From: an uncultured Clostridium sp.
GTDB taxonomy: Bacteria; Bacillota_A; Clostridia; TANB77; CAG-508
Direction: 5' to 3'
Assembly: GCA_905200315.1 (NCBI GenBank)
Contig: CAJKKA010000089.1
Span: forward strand, 1 to 6,604
Length of the DNA stretch: 6,604 nt
How positions within the stretch are numbered: position 1 is the first letter of the stretch; each line of letters starts with the position of its first letter. Made by a program: the position numbers and the translations under genes. The notes below the pieces were generated by a model. That model had not been told where the DNA came from. It did no database searches and worked only from the letters and a program-made list of their open reading frames with translations. Positions 6,371 to 6,604 of this stretch are shown here, in pieces.

Positions 6371-6395
6371 ATCTTCAACTCCTTTTTATTTTAAA

Positions 6396-6604
6396 TTAAT
6401 TCATTAACTTCTCTACTTCACATAAATCAAGTCCAGTTGATTTTGCTATTGATTCTTTATCTAGTCCTAGATTTATCAAAGATTTAGCTATTTCTATAGC
6501 TTTATTCTTCTCGCCCTCTTCTATACCTTCTTTTCGTCCCTCTTTTCGTCCTTCTTCTCTTCCCTTTTTAATACCTTTTCTCTCAGCCTCATTCAATGCA
6601 CTTA
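6396..6604 (-). CDS. Rpn-family PD-(D/E)XK nuclease, C-terminal part only (runs off right edge)
   Basis: This is the 3' end of a gene whose start lies beyond the window; the frame stays open to the last base. The visible residues repeat the end of the neighbouring 305-aa Rpn protein: an ALNEAERKG segment, then five four-residue units (IKKG, REEG, RKEG, RKEG, IEEG), then EKNKA, then a closing helical segment ending EKLMN. The neighbour has eight units in the same place. The stop codon is 25 bp before the ATG of that neighbour, so the two are tandem paralogues and probably co-transcribed. Whether the missing part contains the nuclease domain cannot be seen. A TTG at 6596 could be read as a start but lies inside a segment shared with the full-length paralogue, so I treat it as internal. 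The family is clear from the paralogue; the function (toxin, or a stand-alone C-terminal antitoxin-like fragment) is inference. Confidence 0.8.
   Translation of the reverse strand, partial: SALNEAERKGIKKGREEGRKEGRKEGIEEGEKNKAIEIAKSLINLGLDKESIAKSTGLDLCEVEKLMN
6513..6572 (-). repeat. 12-bp coding minisatellite, 5 units, in the truncated Rpn paralogue
   Basis: Five 12-bp units encode IKKG, REEG, RKEG, RKEG and IEEG. This is the counterpart of the eight-unit array in the downstream paralogue. The difference of three units (36 bp) is the main length difference between the two C-terminal domains. Confidence 0.85.
6538..6604. repeat. 67-bp near-identical segment, copy B (Rpn paralogues), open at window edge
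   Basis: Partner of 5631-5697, in direct orientation about 907 bp away. One mismatch by hand count. The match is still perfect at the last base of the window, so the duplicated block continues outside. Confidence 0.85.

Noticed and set aside
5453..6604. Calling the Rpn pair an active transposon
   Set aside because: The 'transposase' label is historical for this family. No terminal inverted repeats or target-site duplication were found around the genes.

Overview
The window is AT-rich DNA with every gene on the minus strand. It has strong AGGAGG-type ribosome binding sites, hydrophobic N-termini on the exported proteins and a lysine/asparagine/isoleucine-rich coding bias. All of this points to a low-GC Firmicute, most likely Clostridium or a close relative. 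The genus is inferred from composition and gene families; no marker gene is present.

In transcription order (right to left) there are three blocks. Block 1 (about 6604-5453) holds two tandem Rpn-family (PD-(D/E)XK, 'putative transposase' PDDEXK_2/TIGR01784) genes. The first is cut by the window edge, so only its C-terminus is seen. The second is complete at 305 aa. Both end in the same C-terminal domain built on four-residue xxxG repeats, with 8 repeats in one and 5 in the other. Rpn proteins in E. coli are now known as nuclease toxins restrained by a separately translated C-terminal fragment that carries such variable repeats, so this pair is probably defence or toxin-antitoxin material rather than a true transposon. 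Block 2 (5310-3552) is a translationally coupled pair: an ECF-type sigma factor and a single-pass membrane protein with DUF4179/DUF5643-like features, the likely anti-sigma factor. An ECF-like promoter and a vegetative promoter overlap in front of it. Block 3 (3442-1) is an export/surface cluster: a 650-aa secreted or membrane-anchored protein with beta-sandwich-like domains and two small exported proteins (190 and 202 aa) sharing a W..SDGYYYY motif typical of SipW-dependent TasA/BsaA-like matrix proteins. No signal peptidase SipW or sortase is inside the window.

Blocks 1/2 and 2/3 are separated by two copies of nearly the same 65-67 bp sequence containing a terminator hairpin. The sigma/anti-sigma operon therefore sits between direct repeats, and the similarity reaches toward the upstream stop codons. 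The simplest working picture is an envelope-sensing sigma/anti-sigma switch beside a biofilm-matrix or pilin-like surface operon that it may control. However, the ECF-like promoter motif seen before the sigma gene is not found before the surface genes. The most notable points are the Rpn repeat-number and mosaic-identity pattern, the direct repeats around the sigma module, and the unusual start region of the 650-aa gene.
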